Shown piece after piece: positions 52,977 through 61,072 of a DNA stretch of 64,000 bases. The DNA is from Stappia sp. TSB10P1A (GTDB lineage Bacteria; Pseudomonadota; Alphaproteobacteria; Rhizobiales; Stappiaceae). Made by a program: the position numbers and the translations under genes. Location: the NCBI RefSeq assembly GCF_900185725.1, contig NZ_FYAU01000036.1:558001-622000 (forward strand), given 5' to 3'. Position 1 is the stretch's first letter. The number at the start of each line of letters is the position of its first letter. Below the pieces are notes generated by a model that was not told where the DNA came from, made no database searches, and was given only the letters and a program-made list of their open reading frames with translations.

Positions 52977-54868
52977 TGGGCGGCCTCCATCGGCAGCGAC
53001 CCGCTGTTGCCGGCAAGTCCGGGAGCGCAGACGAAATGTCCGCTCTCCACCTCCACAAGAGCCGGACGAACGCCGTCGACCAGCCGGTAGGGCTCCGGCC
53101 ACAGGTCGGGTTCGGACGCCCGTCCCGCCTCCAGCGCGGCGAAGTCCAGCGGCGCGTTGAGGTCCGGTTCGGGCACCGAGGCAAGCAGCGCCCGGGTATA
53201 GGGGTGCAGCGGGTTCTCCACCACGTCCCGCGTGCTGCCGATCTCCACCACCCGGCCGCGGCACATGACGGCGAGCCGCTCGGCGATGTAGTCGACCACC
53301 GCGAGATTGTGGCTGACGAAAAGATAGGTGAGGCCGAGTTCCGTCTTCAGGTCGCGCAGCAGGTTGAGGATCTGCGCCTGGACCGACACGTCGAGCGCCG
53401 AGGTCGGCTCGTCGCACAGGATGAACTCGGGATTGAGGGCAAGCGCCCGGGCGATGCCGATCCGCTGGCGCTGGCCGCCGGAGAAGGAATGCGGATAGCG
53501 GCGCAGGAACCTCGGGTCCAGCCCGACGAGGCGCATCAGCTCGCGCACTCGCTCCGCCCGCTCCTCCGCCGTCCCGACATTGTGGATGATCAGCGGCTCC
53601 ATCAGCAACTCGTTCACGGTCATGCGCGGGTTGAGCGAGGAGAACGGATCCTGGAAGATCAACTGGACACGCCGGCGATAGTCCAGCAGTTCCGCTCCCT
53701 TGAGGCTCCCCACCTCGACCGGGCCGTCGCCGCAATCGTATCGGATCGAGCCTTCGTCCACCTCGATGGCACGCAGGACCGCCTTGGCCGCGGTCGTCTT
53801 TCCCGAGCCGCTCTCGCCGACGAGACCGACGCATTCCCCGCGCCGCACCGTCAGGTTGACAGTGTCGAGCGCCAGAACACTGTGACCACCCTTGCCGAGG
53901 AAGAACCCGCCCTTGCGCGTGGTGAAGCGTTTGGTGACATTGGTGAGGCTCACCAGCGGCGCCCCGGCGGCGCAGGCGCGTTCCGAGCGCCCCTTCTTCA
54001 GGAACCCTTCCGCATGCGGCTCGATCGGCCGGATCGGCACCAGCCGCTCGCCTTCCGCCATGCCGAAACGCGGCACGGCGTTGAGCAGCGCCTTCAGATA
54101 GTCGTGCCGGGGCTCGGCGAAGAGCGCCTGCGCGCTGCCGCGCTCCATGATCCGGCCGTGATAGATCACCACCACGTCGTCCGCCATGTTGGCGACAACC
54201 CCGAAATCATGGGTGATGAGCAAGGTCGACATGTGCAGCTCGGCCTGCACATCCTTGATCAACTTGAGGATTTCCGCCTGGATCGTGACGTCGAGCGCCG
54301 TCGTCGGTTCATCCGCGATGAGCAGGGCCGGATGGCAGATCATCGCCATGGCGATCATCGCGCGCTGGCGCAGGCCGCCGGACAGTTCGAACGCATAGGA
54401 ATCGAGCGCCCGCGCGGGGTCGGGAAAGCGGACCAGGCGCAGCATCTCGCGGGTGAGTTCGCGCGCCTCCTGGGGACCGACATCGCGATGCAGTTCCGCC
54501 GCCTCGCCGATCTGATCGCCGATGGTGTGCAGCGGCGACAGCGAGGTCATCGGTTCCTGAAAGATGATCGCGATGCGATTGCCGCGGATCGCACGCATCT
54601 TTGCGCCCTTGCGGTCGAGGGCGGCGATATCCACCGGCGCGGCGGTCTCGCTCTCCTGGAACAGGACGCGGCCGCCCGTGACCTGCGCCTTTTCCGGCAG
54701 CAGCCCCATGATCGTCTGCGAGATCACGGTCTTGCCCGAGCCGGATTCTCCGACCAGCGCCACCGTCCGGTTGCGGGGAACCGAGAACGAGACGTCGTCG
54801 ACGGCTCGCATACGCCCCTCTCCCGTCAGGAAATCCACGGTGAGACCGTCGATTGTCAGAACATCCAC
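52973..54868 (-). CDS. Fused double ATPase of the ABC importer (GsiA/YejF-like)
   Basis: A 631-residue protein containing both ATPase halves of a peptide-type importer. The first half has Walker [11 protein letters not shown], signature [15 protein letters not shown] and Walker [13 protein letters not shown]; the second has [27 protein letters not shown] and [12 protein letters not shown]. Each half has a QDPFSSLNP- or QEPMTSLSP-type Q-loop. A GTG at 54868, nine bases after GGAGG, is the likely start; an ATG at 54913 would add 15 residues. First gene of the four-gene operon. The importer has no metabolic neighbour that tells its substrate. Confidence 0.92.
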   Translation of the reverse strand: MDVLTIDGLTVDFLTGEGRMRAVDDVSFSVPRNRTVALVGESGSGKTVISQTIMGLLPEKAQVTGGRVLFQESETAAPVDIAALDRKGAKMRAIRGNRIAIIFQEPMTSLSPLHTIGDQIGEAAELHRDVGPQEARELTREMLRLVRFPDPARALDSYAFELSGGLRQRAMIAMAMICHPALLIADEPTTALDVTIQAEILKLIKDVQAELHMSTLLITHDFGVVANMADDVVVIYHGRIMERGSAQALFAEPRHDYLKALLNAVPRFGMAEGERLVPIRPIEPHAEGFLKKGRSERACAAGAPLVSLTNVTKRFTTRKGGFFLGKGGHSVLALDTVNLTVRRGECVGLVGESGSGKTTAAKAVLRAIEVDEGSIRYDCGDGPVEVGSLKGAELLDYRRRVQLIFQDPFSSLNPRMTVNELLMEPLIIHNVGTAEERAERVRELMRLVGLDPRFLRRYPHSFSGGQRQRIGIARALALNPEFILCDEPTSALDVSVQAQILNLLRDLKTELGLTYLFVSHNLAVVDYIAERLAVMCRGRVVEIGSTRDVVENPLHPYTRALLASVPEPDLNAPLDFAALEAGRASEPDLWPEPYRLVDGVRPALVEVESGHFVCAPGLAGNSGSLPMEAAQ

Positions 54869-55061
54869 GCGGCTTGTCCTCCAGGCGCCCTCATTGTGCC
54901 GTTGTCGCGCCATTATAGGAGGCGATCGCCCGCATGAAAGTGCCCGGCACCCCCTCCCCCCTGTCGCTACTTACCAGTGCTAGCGCAGGCGCGTGTGACC
55001 GGCATCACAAAATCATGACACAGGCTTGAAAAACCGGTGTGAAAGGCCCATGCGACCGGAC

Positions 55062-56984
55062 TCAACCGGCCAGCGTGAGGCCCGATCCGGCCGGACACAG
55101 GTTCTCCGGCTCCACCGTGTCGTCCAGCCGCCACACCGCGATCGCCTCGCTGCGGCCGCGGAAACGGTGCGTCCCGACCTTGAGCGCGGCACCGGGAGCG
55201 ATCATCCCGCCGGACTGGGCCTGGATGCGGCAGACAGCCGTGTCGCTCGCCAGGATCACCACCTCGTCCCGTGGCGCCACCTCGCGGCCGAAGGACTGCA
55301 GCCTCTCGCACAGGTTCACCGCATCGCCCACCACGGTGTAGTTCCAGCGGTCGAGCGCCCCGACATTGCCCACCACCACGCGGCCGGTGTGCAGGCCGAT
55401 GCGCACGTGCACGGCCTTTCCGCCGTTCTCCCGCGCCCTTGCATTTTCCTGCCGCAGGGCCGCCGCGATGCCGAGACAGGCGCGCGCGGCGGCCAGCGCA
55501 TGATCCGCCCGCTCGTCCGGCGCGCCCCAGAAGGCCAGCATGCCGTCGCCGATGAACTTGTCGACCGTCCCCCCCTCCCGTTCGACGGCCGCAACGAGAA
55601 GCGCGAAATGCTCGTTGAGCACGTCCGCCGTCTCCGCTGCGGTGAGGTTCTCCGACAGGGAGGTGAAGCCGACGATATCGGTGAAGATGAATGTCAGGTC
55701 GCGCTCGCTCGCCACTGCGGCCCGATCCATGCCGAGGCGCATCAGCTTGCGAAACAGCGAGCGCGGAACATAGGTGTTCATCGCCCTCAGGCCGCTCACC
55801 ATGGCATTGAACGCCTGGAACACCTGGTCGATCTCGCGCACGCGGTTGCGCGGCAGGCGCTCGACGCGGTCGAAGTCGAGTTCCCCGATGAAGCGGGCCT
55901 GGCGGGAGATTTCCGCCAGCGGCCGGGTCGCCCTGCGCACCAGCAGAACCGACAGACCGATCGCCACGAAGATGGAAACCAGGCCGACCACCGCGGAGCC
56001 GAACAGCCGCCGGACCTCCCGCGATATCGACGAGGCCACATAGTACTGCCCCACCGTCCACACGCCCGGACCATAGCCGGCGATCACTTTGGTCATCGAG
56101 AGATAGTCCGGCTCGCCGTCATCGCTTTCCAGGTCCCGCACCTCGACGCCGGCGGCGCTGGCCCGCTGGAAATTCTCCAGCGGCCGCGATGTCGACAGGC
56201 GCATCAGCGCCTTGTCGCCGAGCGCCTCGACGGTCACCGGCAAGCGCGGAACCTCCCCTCCCGGAGCGGCGAAGTCCTCCAGGTCCGAATGGGCGATCAC
56301 CTCATTGCCGTTGGCGATGATGAAAACCGTGGAATACGCTCCCTCGTCGAGCTGTCGGGCGGTTCGGCCCAGTTCCTCGATCGACACGGCGGCCGTCAGA
56401 AAGCCGACCAGCGCGCCGCCCCGGACCAGCGGGACGGTGACGTTGGCATAGAGCACGTCCCCCGAAGTCACCAGCGGGCCCCAGGTCGCGGGCGAAGCCG
56501 CGGTCATGTTCGGCAGCGCGTAGAGCTTCGCTTCCTCGGGGATCTGTTGCCTGCGGAACGGCCAGAGCTGTCCGTCCGGCGAACGATAGATGCCGAAGCC
56601 GTCGCCCGCCGTGTCGTTGACGACGAGGGCATCGAGAGACGGGTTGGCATATACGGCGGCGGTCAGTTCGGCGCGCAGGTCCTCCAGATGGCCGTCGAGC
56701 TCCCGTTCGTCGAACACGGTCTTGAGCTGCACGACGGCCTGCGAGGCGAGATCCAGATGGTCTCGCAGCCGCCGTTCCAGCGCATTGGTGGTCAGCACGG
56801 CCTTGTCGTTCAGCAGGGAATAGGTGTTGCGCATGTTGGCGGTCACCGCCAGGCCCAGCACCAGCAGCATCGAGACGCCGATCAGCAGCCCGAAAGCCAG
56901 GCCCACCACCCAGGTAATCGAATAGACGCGCTGTTCCTCGTCCACGCGCTCAATTTTCCCATCGGTCATGCGTCGCCGCGCCAT
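55062..56984 (-). CDS. Membrane-bound class III adenylate cyclase with sensor domain
   Basis: A 640-residue transmembrane sensor-cyclase. TM1 at ~24-48, a periplasmic Cache-like domain (~50-325, with the YLSMTKVIAGYGPGVWTVGQ region near its end), TM2 at ~328-350, a HAMP region (~351-400) and a class III nucleotide cyclase domain (~428-600). Metal-binding Asp436 (FTDIVGFTSLSE) and Asp480 (KFIGDGMLAFWGAP) are both present, as is the transition-state region NVGALDRWNYTVVGDAVNLCERL with the Asn-Arg-type pattern. The Lys/Asp pattern favours ATP, so cAMP is the likely product. It lies beyond the fused ATPase operon on the same strand but 193 bases upstream of it. A cyclic-nucleotide-binding protein elsewhere in the window (39192) could be a reader. 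Confidence 0.9.
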   Translation of the reverse strand: MARRRMTDGKIERVDEEQRVYSITWVVGLAFGLLIGVSMLLVLGLAVTANMRNTYSLLNDKAVLTTNALERRLRDHLDLASQAVVQLKTVFDERELDGHLEDLRAELTAAVYANPSLDALVVNDTAGDGFGIYRSPDGQLWPFRRQQIPEEAKLYALPNMTAASPATWGPLVTSGDVLYANVTVPLVRGGALVGFLTAAVSIEELGRTARQLDEGAYSTVFIIANGNEVIAHSDLEDFAAPGGEVPRLPVTVEALGDKALMRLSTSRPLENFQRASAAGVEVRDLESDDGEPDYLSMTKVIAGYGPGVWTVGQYYVASSISREVRRLFGSAVVGLVSIFVAIGLSVLLVRRATRPLAEISRQARFIGELDFDRVERLPRNRVREIDQVFQAFNAMVSGLRAMNTYVPRSLFRKLMRLGMDRAAVASERDLTFIFTDIVGFTSLSENLTAAETADVLNEHFALLVAAVEREGGTVDKFIGDGMLAFWGAPDERADHALAAARACLGIAAALRQENARARENGGKAVHVRIGLHTGRVVVGNVGALDRWNYTVVGDAVNLCERLQSFGREVAPRDEVVILASDTAVCRIQAQSGGMIAPGAALKVGTHRFRGRSEAIAVWRLDDTVEPENLCPAGSGLTLAG

Positions 56985-57205
56985 CCCTGCAATTTCGGCC
57001 CCGTCCGATATCCGTCGTGTCTTCCCATCGCATATCAGCGGTTACCGTTTCCGAAACAATAAGCCGGATTGCGTCCGAAACGCGACCCCACGGCGGCAAA
57101 TCGCGCGGCGCCTGGCTTCCGTCAGGGAGCGGGCATCCCGGCGCCCGTCGGCGATGCCGCGCGCTCTCTGTACTCGGCTCGGCGCAGCCGCTAAGAGGAA
57201 ACTCA

Positions 57206-58051
57206 ATGAACGGGAGCGAGCGCGTGATCGACTACGAGGCCGAATACAACAACCGGGCGCTTGTGCCGGAACACCCGGCGATCATCGAGGGCTGGGCGCG
57301 CGACGCGGCCCGGTACCGCGAAGAGGCCGTCTGCGCGCTGGCAACGGCTTACGAACTGGGCGAGCGCACGGTCTATGACCTTTTCCTCCCGGAGAGCGGC
57401 ATGCCGGCTCGCGGCCCTCTCGGCCTCTTCATTCATGGCGGCTACTGGCAGGCGCTCGACCGGAGCTTCTTTTCGCATATGGCGCGCGGCGCCAACGCCC
57501 ATGGGGTGCCGGTGGCCGTTGCCAGCTACACCCTGTGCCCGCAGGTCCGCGTCGGCGACATCATCGAGGAAATGCGCCGGCTGGCTGGTCATCTGTGGGA
57601 GCGCTACCGCCGTCCGGTGGTTGCCTACGGCCATTCGGCGGGCGGACACCTTGCCGCGTCGCTGCTGGCGACGGACTGGGGCAGCCGCGGCCTGCCACGG
57701 CGGCTGGTGCCCGCCGGCCTCGCCATTTCCGGCGTGTTCGACCTCCAGCCGCTGATCGGCACCTCGATCAACGAGAAGCTGCGCCTCGATCGCAAGGAGG
57801 CGATCGACGTCTCGCCGATCGCCTTCGCGGCACCGGCCGGGACGCATCTGATCGCCGCCGTCGGAGGGGGCGAATCCTCCGAGTTCATCCGCCAGTCGCG
57901 AGTGATCGCCGACATCTGGGCACGCGGCGGCGTGGAGACGGAACTCGACATTCGCGGCCAGGACAACCATTTCACCGTCATCGGACCGCTAGCGGATCCC
58001 GACAGCGACCTGACCCACCGTCTGGTGACGATGGCCCGGTCGATCTGCTGA
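57206..58051 (+). CDS. Alpha/beta hydrolase, kynurenine formamidase-like
   Basis: A 281-residue hydrolase of the hormone-sensitive-lipase/arylformamidase group. FIHGGYWQALDRS (oxyanion HGGYW, residues 77-81) and YGHSAGGHLAASLL (nucleophile Ser144) are the family hallmarks; the likely catalytic His is in QDNHFTVIGPL near residue 259. The HGGYW form is typical of kynurenine formamidases, which hydrolyse N-formylkynurenine in tryptophan breakdown to kynurenine and on to anthranilate. No kynA or kynU is seen, so the substrate is only suggested. GAGG stands six bases ahead of the ATG at 57206. It precedes pepN by 119 bases. Confidence 0.85.
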   Translation: MNGSERVIDYEAEYNNRALVPEHPAIIEGWARDAARYREEAVCALATAYELGERTVYDLFLPESGMPARGPLGLFIHGGYWQALDRSFFSHMARGANAHGVPVAVASYTLCPQVRVGDIIEEMRRLAGHLWERYRRPVVAYGHSAGGHLAASLLATDWGSRGLPRRLVPAGLAISGVFDLQPLIGTSINEKLRLDRKEAIDVSPIAFAAPAGTHLIAAVGGGESSEFIRQSRVIADIWARGGVETELDIRGQDNHFTVIGPLADPDSDLTHRLVTMARSIC

Positions 58052-58170
58052 TCGCCGGATACCGCGCCGCGCCAGCGCGCGCGGTCCCGATGACCCTATT
58101 CAATGCGCGCGGACTGGTTTCCGTTGAGGTTGGGAACCCACATGCCGCAGCGCTGCAGGAAGGAGCCTCG

Positions 58171-60816
58171 ATGCGCCCCGATTCTCCCGCCCCCGTGCGT
58201 CTGGAAGACTACAGACCGGCCGCCTACCGCATCTCGACGGTCGATCTCGACATCCGTCTTGCGCCACGGGCGGCGAAGGTCCGTGCCCGGCTGGCCCTGG
58301 AGCGGGCGCCGGGGACCGTTCCGGGAACGCCGCTGGTGCTGGATGGCGACGAACTGCGGCTCACCGCCCTGTCGCTCGACGGGCGGGCGCTTGCCGACAC
58401 CGACTGCACCATCACCCCAGACAGGCTCGAGATCGCCTCGCCGCCGGCGGGTCCCTTCACGCTGGAAATCGAAACGGTGCTCGATCCCGACGCGAACACC
58501 AAGCTGATGGGGCTCTACCGGTCGAACGGCACCTATTGCACCCAGTGCGAGGCGGAGGGCTTCCGGCGCATCACCTATTTCCTGGATCGGCCCGACTGCC
58601 TCGCGGTCTACACCACCCGCATCGAGGCGCGCGTCAGCGAGGCGCCCGTGCTGCTGGGCAATGGCAATCCCGTGGAAAGCGGGCCGGTGCCGGGCACCGA
58701 CCGCCACTATGCCGTCTGGCACGATCCGCATCCCAAGCCGGCCTATCTCTTCGCCATGGTGGCGGGCGATCTCGCCTGCGTCCGCGACAGTTTCCGGACC
58801 TGCGAGGGGCGCGACGTGGCGCTCAACATCTATGTCGAGCATGGCAACGAAGGCGCCTGCGGCTGGGCCATGGACAGTCTGAAGCGTTCCATGGTCTGGG
58901 ACGAGGAAGTGTTCGGGCGGGCCTATGACCTCGACGTGTTCAACATCGTCGCCGTGTCCGACTTCAACATGGGCGCGATGGAGAACAAGGGCCTCAACAT
59001 CTTCAACGACAAATATGTGCTGGCCAGGCCCGAGACGGCGACCGATCAGGACTATGCCGGCATCGAGACCGTGATCGCCCACGAGTACTTCCACAACTGG
59101 ACGGGAAATCGCATCACCTGCCGCGACTGGTTCCAGCTCTGCCTGAAGGAAGGGCTGACGGTGTTCCGCGACCAGGAGTTTTCCGCCGACATGCGCTCGC
59201 GCGCCGTCAAGCGCATCGCCGATGTGCGGCTGCTCAAGTCGCACCAGTTTCCGGAGGATGCCGGCCCCCTCGCCCATCCCGTCCGGCCCCGGCTCTATCA
59301 CGAGATCAACAACTTCTACACGGCGACGGTCTACGAGAAGGGGGCCGAGGTCGTGCGGATGCTGAAGAGCCTGATCGGCGACGCGGCGTTTCGGGCGGGC
59401 ATGGACCTCTACTTCCGTCGCCACGACGGCGAGGCGACCACGATCGAGGCGTTTCTCGCATGTTTCCAGGAGGCAAGCGGCCTCGATCTTGACCAGTTCT
59501 CGCTCTGGTACGAGCAGGCCGGCACGCCGGTGCTGAAGGTCGACAGTTCCTACGAGAACGAAGCCGGCCGTCTCACCCTCACCTTCCGCCAGCACCTGCC
59601 GCCCTCTCCCGGGCAGAGCGAGAAGAAGCCGATGCACATTCCCGTGCGCGTCGGTCTGATGGGCGCGGACGGGCGCGAACTCGTGCCGGCGGGTGTCGCC
59701 GGCGCGGAGGTTACCGGTGACGTCCTGCACATCCGCTCGCCACAGCAAACGGTGGTTTTTTCCGGGCTGACGGAACGGGCCGTGCCGTCGGTGCTGCGCG
59801 GCTTCTCGGCGCCCATCTCGCTCAAGACCGATCTCGGCGAGGCCGACCTGCTGTTCCTTGCGGCCAACGACAAGGACCCCTTCAACCGCTGGGAAGCGCT
59901 GCAGAGCGTCGTGATGACGACGCTCATCGCCGCCACGGCCGGCACCGCACGCCAGGATCCGGTCGCCATCAGCCCGGCGCTGATCGCAGCCTTCGCCGCC
60001 AATGTCGCGGACGACACCCTGGAACCCGCGTTCCGCGCCCTGTGTCTGCAACTTCCGGGCGAGGCCGACATCGCCCGCGAGATCGGCCACAATGTCGATC
60101 CGGACGCGATTCATGCGGCGCGCGCCGCCATCCGCCGCATTGTCGCCGACGACATCGCGCCGGAGATCCTGGCCACCTACGAGGCGATGCGCGACGGCGC
60201 GACCTTTTCGCCCGATGCCCGCTCCGCCGGTCGAAGGGCCCTGCGCAACACGCTTCTCGACTATCTCGGGCACGGGTCGGACCCCGCCGGGGCGGCGCGC
60301 GTGCAGGCGCATTTCGAGGCGGCGGACAACATGACCGACCGTTTCGCCGCCCTGACCGTGCTCATTCACGCGGATCTGCCGGGGCGGGCCGAGGCGCTCG
60401 CGGCCTATGAGGCGCGCTACCACGCGGTGCCGCTGGCGATGGACAAGTGGTTCATGGCGCAGGCAACGGCCCCCAGCGGCGCGACCCTCGACCGCGTCCG
60501 CGACCTCACCGGCCATCCGGCCTTCTCTCCGGCCAATCCGAACCGGGTCCGCGCGCTGGTCGGCGCCTTCGCCAGCGGCAACCAGAGCCAGTTCAACCGT
60601 CCGGACGGGGCCGGCTTCACCTTCGTCGCCGATTTCGCCCGCGATCTCGACCGGCGCAATCCGCAGGCGGCGGCGCGCATGATGTCCGCCTTCCGCTCGT
60701 GGCGGGCGCTGGAGCCTGGCCGGCGCGCCCATGCCGAGGCCGCCCTGCGGCGCCTTGCGGCGGAGGGGGACCTGTCCGCCGACATGCGGGACATCGTCGA
60801 GCGCTGCCTGCAATAG
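58171..60816 (+). CDS. pepN: Aminopeptidase N
   Basis: An 881-residue M1 zinc aminopeptidase that removes N-terminal residues from peptides in the cytoplasm; E. coli PepN has 870 residues. Beta-sandwich domain (~1-190), catalytic domain (~190-440) with GAMENKGLNIFND (substrate amino-end binding), the zinc motif His304-Glu-Tyr-Phe-His308 and Glu327 in LKEGLTVF, a short beta domain, and the long helical domain to the end (GAFASGNQSQFNRPDGAGF). The ATG at 58171 follows GGAAGGAG. No membrane anchor. Monocistronic or with the upstream hydrolase. Confidence 0.96.
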   Translation: MRPDSPAPVRLEDYRPAAYRISTVDLDIRLAPRAAKVRARLALERAPGTVPGTPLVLDGDELRLTALSLDGRALADTDCTITPDRLEIASPPAGPFTLEIETVLDPDANTKLMGLYRSNGTYCTQCEAEGFRRITYFLDRPDCLAVYTTRIEARVSEAPVLLGNGNPVESGPVPGTDRHYAVWHDPHPKPAYLFAMVAGDLACVRDSFRTCEGRDVALNIYVEHGNEGACGWAMDSLKRSMVWDEEVFGRAYDLDVFNIVAVSDFNMGAMENKGLNIFNDKYVLARPETATDQDYAGIETVIAHEYFHNWTGNRITCRDWFQLCLKEGLTVFRDQEFSADMRSRAVKRIADVRLLKSHQFPEDAGPLAHPVRPRLYHEINNFYTATVYEKGAEVVRMLKSLIGDAAFRAGMDLYFRRHDGEATTIEAFLACFQEASGLDLDQFSLWYEQAGTPVLKVDSSYENEAGRLTLTFRQHLPPSPGQSEKKPMHIPVRVGLMGADGRELVPAGVAGAEVTGDVLHIRSPQQTVVFSGLTERAVPSVLRGFSAPISLKTDLGEADLLFLAANDKDPFNRWEALQSVVMTTLIAATAGTARQDPVAISPALIAAFAANVADDTLEPAFRALCLQLPGEADIAREIGHNVDPDAIHAARAAIRRIVADDIAPEILATYEAMRDGATFSPDARSAGRRALRNTLLDYLGHGSDPAGAARVQAHFEAADNMTDRFAALTVLIHADLPGRAEALAAYEARYHAVPLAMDKWFMAQATAPSGATLDRVRDLTGHPAFSPANPNRVRALVGAFASGNQSQFNRPDGAGFTFVADFARDLDRRNPQAAARMMSAFRSWRALEPGRRAHAEAALRRLAAEGDLSADMRDIVERCLQ

Positions 60817-60941
60817 CCGGCCGGTGAAGTGCATCGAATCAGGCTTTCGGGCCGCCTGGGCAGTCATCCGTGGCGGCCCGGGCGGCCCTTTCCATATTCG
60901 CCCCACGGGACTCGCAAGAGTTGTGCGTTCTGCAAATCACG

Positions 60942-60956
60942 TTAAGCTTCCATTAA
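60942..60956. promoter_or_regulatory. CtrA-type box TTAA-N7-TTAA
   Basis: TTAA (60942-60945), seven bases, TTAA (60953-60956) followed by C, the full consensus of the alphaproteobacterial cell-cycle regulator CtrA. It lies 117 bases upstream of the sensor kinase gene, in a region that is AT-rich for this genome. Confidence 0.6.
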
Positions 60957-61072
60957 CTATATTTTTCTTGGGGGACTCTGGACAACGCAGGCGAATGCGA
61001 TTCAAATGAAGATGATTCGAGCGCCGGTTGCGTTCTGTTTGCGGCAAAATCGACACATCGGGAGCCATTACG

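Noticed and set aside
50133-53090. 985-codon open frame on the plus strand over the second importer
   Set aside because: Covers three well-supported minus-strand genes; composition is typical of an antisense frame.
51063-53834. 923-codon minus-strand frame that would join the binding protein to part of the ATPase region
   Set aside because: Upstream part is out-of-frame ATPase sequence; the binding protein has its own signal peptide starting at 52976 and overlaps the ATPase stop as ATGA.
57050-57081. TCCGAAAC direct repeat (two copies, 24 bp apart) upstream of the arylformamidase-like gene
   Set aside because: Short, no symmetry and no promoter fit; could be chance.
57535-60816. Longer N-terminus for pepN
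   Set aside because: The extra 212 residues are out-of-frame hydrolase sequence; ATG 58171 has GGAAGGAG and gives the normal length.
58096-60906. 936-codon open frame on the minus strand over pepN
   Set aside because: Shadow of pepN, no ribosome site and no recognisable domain; the M1 motifs are all on the plus strand.
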